From positions 1 to 63,882 of the forward strand of contig PETN01000009.1 of NCBI GenBank assembly GCA_002781365.1: a stretch of 63,882 nucleotides of DNA, in the 5' to 3' direction. Shown piece by piece: positions 62,522-63,882 of the stretch; position 1 is the stretch's first letter, and every line of letters starts with the position of its first letter. This stretch comes from Sulfurimonas sp. CG01_land_8_20_14_3_00_36_23. Its GTDB lineage: Bacteria > Campylobacterota > Campylobacteria > Campylobacterales > Sulfurimonadaceae. A program made the translations under genes and the position numbers. Below the pieces are notes generated by a model. The model saw only the letters and a list, made by a program, of their open reading frames with translations. It did no database searches and had not been told where the DNA came from.

Positions 62522-63808
62522 ATGAGCCAAATGTTTAAATATCTCCATAAGCTATCACCCGATATTGATCAAGCATTTGAAAGTTTTTACGACAAATTAT
62601 TAAAAGATGTACATTTAACAAACTTCTTTGATTCCCAAGAACAAATAGCTATGCTTGTTCAAAAGCAAAAAATGTTTTTTATAAACTCTCTCACAATGAG
62701 CGACACAGAGTTGGATACTACCTATATTAGACTAGGCGAGTACCATTATGATCTTACAATTCCTTATGTTGATTACATAAAAGGAATGGAGATACTAGAA
62801 GAGCATTTTTTAATGTATTCACAAAATATAGATAATTCACGTGAATTAATGGAAGATATTTTTGAATACTTCAAGTTAATAAAATCCAAAACAGCTAGAG
62901 GCTATCTCAATAAAATGATGCTTGAGGATGAAGAAGATATTGAACTCTTTTTTACAAACCTTGAAGATGAAGAGAATGACCTCACAAGAGAGATTATTTT
63001 TGAAAGAGTTACTTGGCTAAAGTCTATTATTAATGCATTAAAACAGGATATTCCATTTGATTTAGATGAAAATAAGGAGTTTAAATTCTGGTCAGACAAC
63101 CTTCACTTTGTTGACCATAAGAAAAAAGAGTTTATAGAAAACCTTGAGAAGAGGATCAATATCAACACTAAGAATCTTTTTTACTTCTACAAAAAAAATA
63201 ACTTTTTAGAGATTCTCCCTCTCTACTCTTCACTCCTAAGTATCTATAAACTAACACTCCTTCTAAGTGGTTCAGCATTAATCTCTACAGCAGACCATCT
63301 TATCAAAAATCTCAAAATGGATACGCTCACAAATCTCTATAGAAAAGATGCCTTTGAGCAATTTCTTGAAAAAGAGCTTGAACTGTTTAAAAGACATCAT
63401 GTACTTTTTAGTGTTGTTTATCTAGATATAGATAATTTTAAAGAGATTAATGACAGTTTTGGTCACTGGAGTGGAGACAAAGTTTTAGAAAAAATAGGTG
63501 AGAAAATCAACCAAAATATAAGAGCTTCAGATATTGGATTTAGAATTGGAGGGGATGAGTTTGCTATCATCTTAAAAGGCTCAAATCAAGAACAAACACT
63601 TAAAATATGTCAAGAGATAAAGTCAGAAGTAAATAAATTTGAATTTGTTTACAATGAAAAACAATCTTTTTTTGCTGATATGAGTATAGGCTTTATTACA
63701 TGCGAAAATATTGCTGAAGTTCCTACCACACAAGAGATAATCAAAAGAGTTGACAAAGAGTTATATAGTGCTAAAAAGAGTGGCAAAGGAAAAATCAGCT
63801 TTTCCTAG
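62522..63808 (+). CDS. Globin-coupled diguanylate cyclase
   Basis: 428 aa. Residues ~1-155 match a sensor globin: FFDSQEQIAMLVQKQKMFFINSL and GEYHYDLTIPYVDYIKGM with candidate proximal haem ligand His75. A middle helical domain (~160-280) follows, then a GGDEF domain with GGDEF at 343-347 and an inhibitory RxxD (RASD, 334-337). It would sense O2 or NO and make c-di-GMP. The start is 2 bp from the ftsY stop. Confidence 0.82.
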   Translation: MSQMFKYLHKLSPDIDQAFESFYDKLLKDVHLTNFFDSQEQIAMLVQKQKMFFINSLTMSDTELDTTYIRLGEYHYDLTIPYVDYIKGMEILEEHFLMYSQNIDNSRELMEDIFEYFKLIKSKTARGYLNKMMLEDEEDIELFFTNLEDEENDLTREIIFERVTWLKSIINALKQDIPFDLDENKEFKFWSDNLHFVDHKKKEFIENLEKRININTKNLFYFYKKNNFLEILPLYSSLLSIYKLTLLLSGSALISTADHLIKNLKMDTLTNLYRKDAFEQFLEKELELFKRHHVLFSVVYLDIDNFKEINDSFGHWSGDKVLEKIGEKINQNIRASDIGFRIGGDEFAIILKGSNQEQTLKICQEIKSEVNKFEFVYNEKQSFFADMSIGFITCENIAEVPTTQEIIKRVDKELYSAKKSGKGKISFS

Positions 63809-63882
63809 TCCAACTTACTCATTGCGTCAACTTTAAATATGGGAGTGTAATAAATTCTGTGTCAACACCTAATTTCTCTTAA

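Overview
ORIGIN. Two genomes appear to be joined here. From about position 1.9 kb to the end, the sequence reads as a Campylobacterota chromosome, most like Sulfurimonas or a close relative. It is AT-rich and uses the standard code. It carries sulfide:quinone reductase, an MTA/SAH/aminodeoxyfutalosine nucleosidase, HypE/HypA, a split atpF'-F-H-A-G-D-C cluster between parAB and tol-pal, RNase Y, an A-domain-free FtsY and a complete type II secretion locus. Positions 1 to about 1.86 kb are different. Two divergent reading frames (a 401-aa prepilin with a FecR-like domain and a 142-aa protein) stay open only if TGA is read as glycine, with 22 in-frame TGA codons. This is translation table 25, known from Absconditabacteria (SR1) and Gracilibacteria. 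The join lies between about 1860 and 1936 and is most simply a metagenomic assembly chimera.

LAYOUT. 1.9-7.1 kb: a secreted protein of unknown function, a TtcA-like tRNA thiolase, the nucleosidase, a lone amidohydrolase of the NAD-synthetase glutaminase type, FabD, a Fis/AAA protein and SlyD. 7.2-17.4 kb: the envelope Tol-Pal machine followed upstream by seven ATP synthase genes, all on the minus strand. 17.5-25.6 kb: ParAB, BirA, Fmt, ProB, Obg, L27/L21, HypA/HypE and two small genes. 25.7-31 kb: a 5'-nucleotidase, a response regulator convergent with a large hybrid kinase, and a membrane-anchored protein that looks like a dead peptide deformylase. 31-37.5 kb: Sqr with a 55-aa partner, PepN, a heavy-metal-binding protein, a thioredoxin, AcpS and ThiS. 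37.5-48.3 kb: an ankyrin protein, then the type II secretion operon (transcribed G-H-F-K-L-M-N-C-D-E-I-J) and a 33-aa ORF. 48.3-53.4 kb: a DUF455 protein, a metallo-beta-lactamase hydrolase, methyltransferases, CmoB, a cation efflux protein and a DUF3365 haem protein. 58.9-63.8 kb: RNase Y, 5-formyl-THF cyclo-ligase, a TlpA-like thioredoxin, FtsY and a globin-coupled diguanylate cyclase.

MOST INTERESTING. (1) A four-gene minus-strand operon at 53.4-58.7 kb encodes a four-TM coiled-coil protein, a membrane-anchored von Willebrand A-like protein, a MotA/TolQ/ExbB-like channel subunit and a 782-aa ExbD/ZorB-topology protein. The last has an acidic residue in its single TM segment and a long coiled coil with 165-bp tandem repeats. 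It looks like an undescribed ion-driven envelope or defence machine, remotely analogous to Zorya. (2) A 14-mer, TTGGCATGTGGAAA, occurs exactly 10 times, and its core GGCATGTGG 17 times. Copies lie on both strands, in all reading frames, and once as an inverted pair placed like a terminator. This is the signature of a DNA-uptake sequence. (3) The recoded segment at the start of the window.

All product names come from reading motifs; no search was run.
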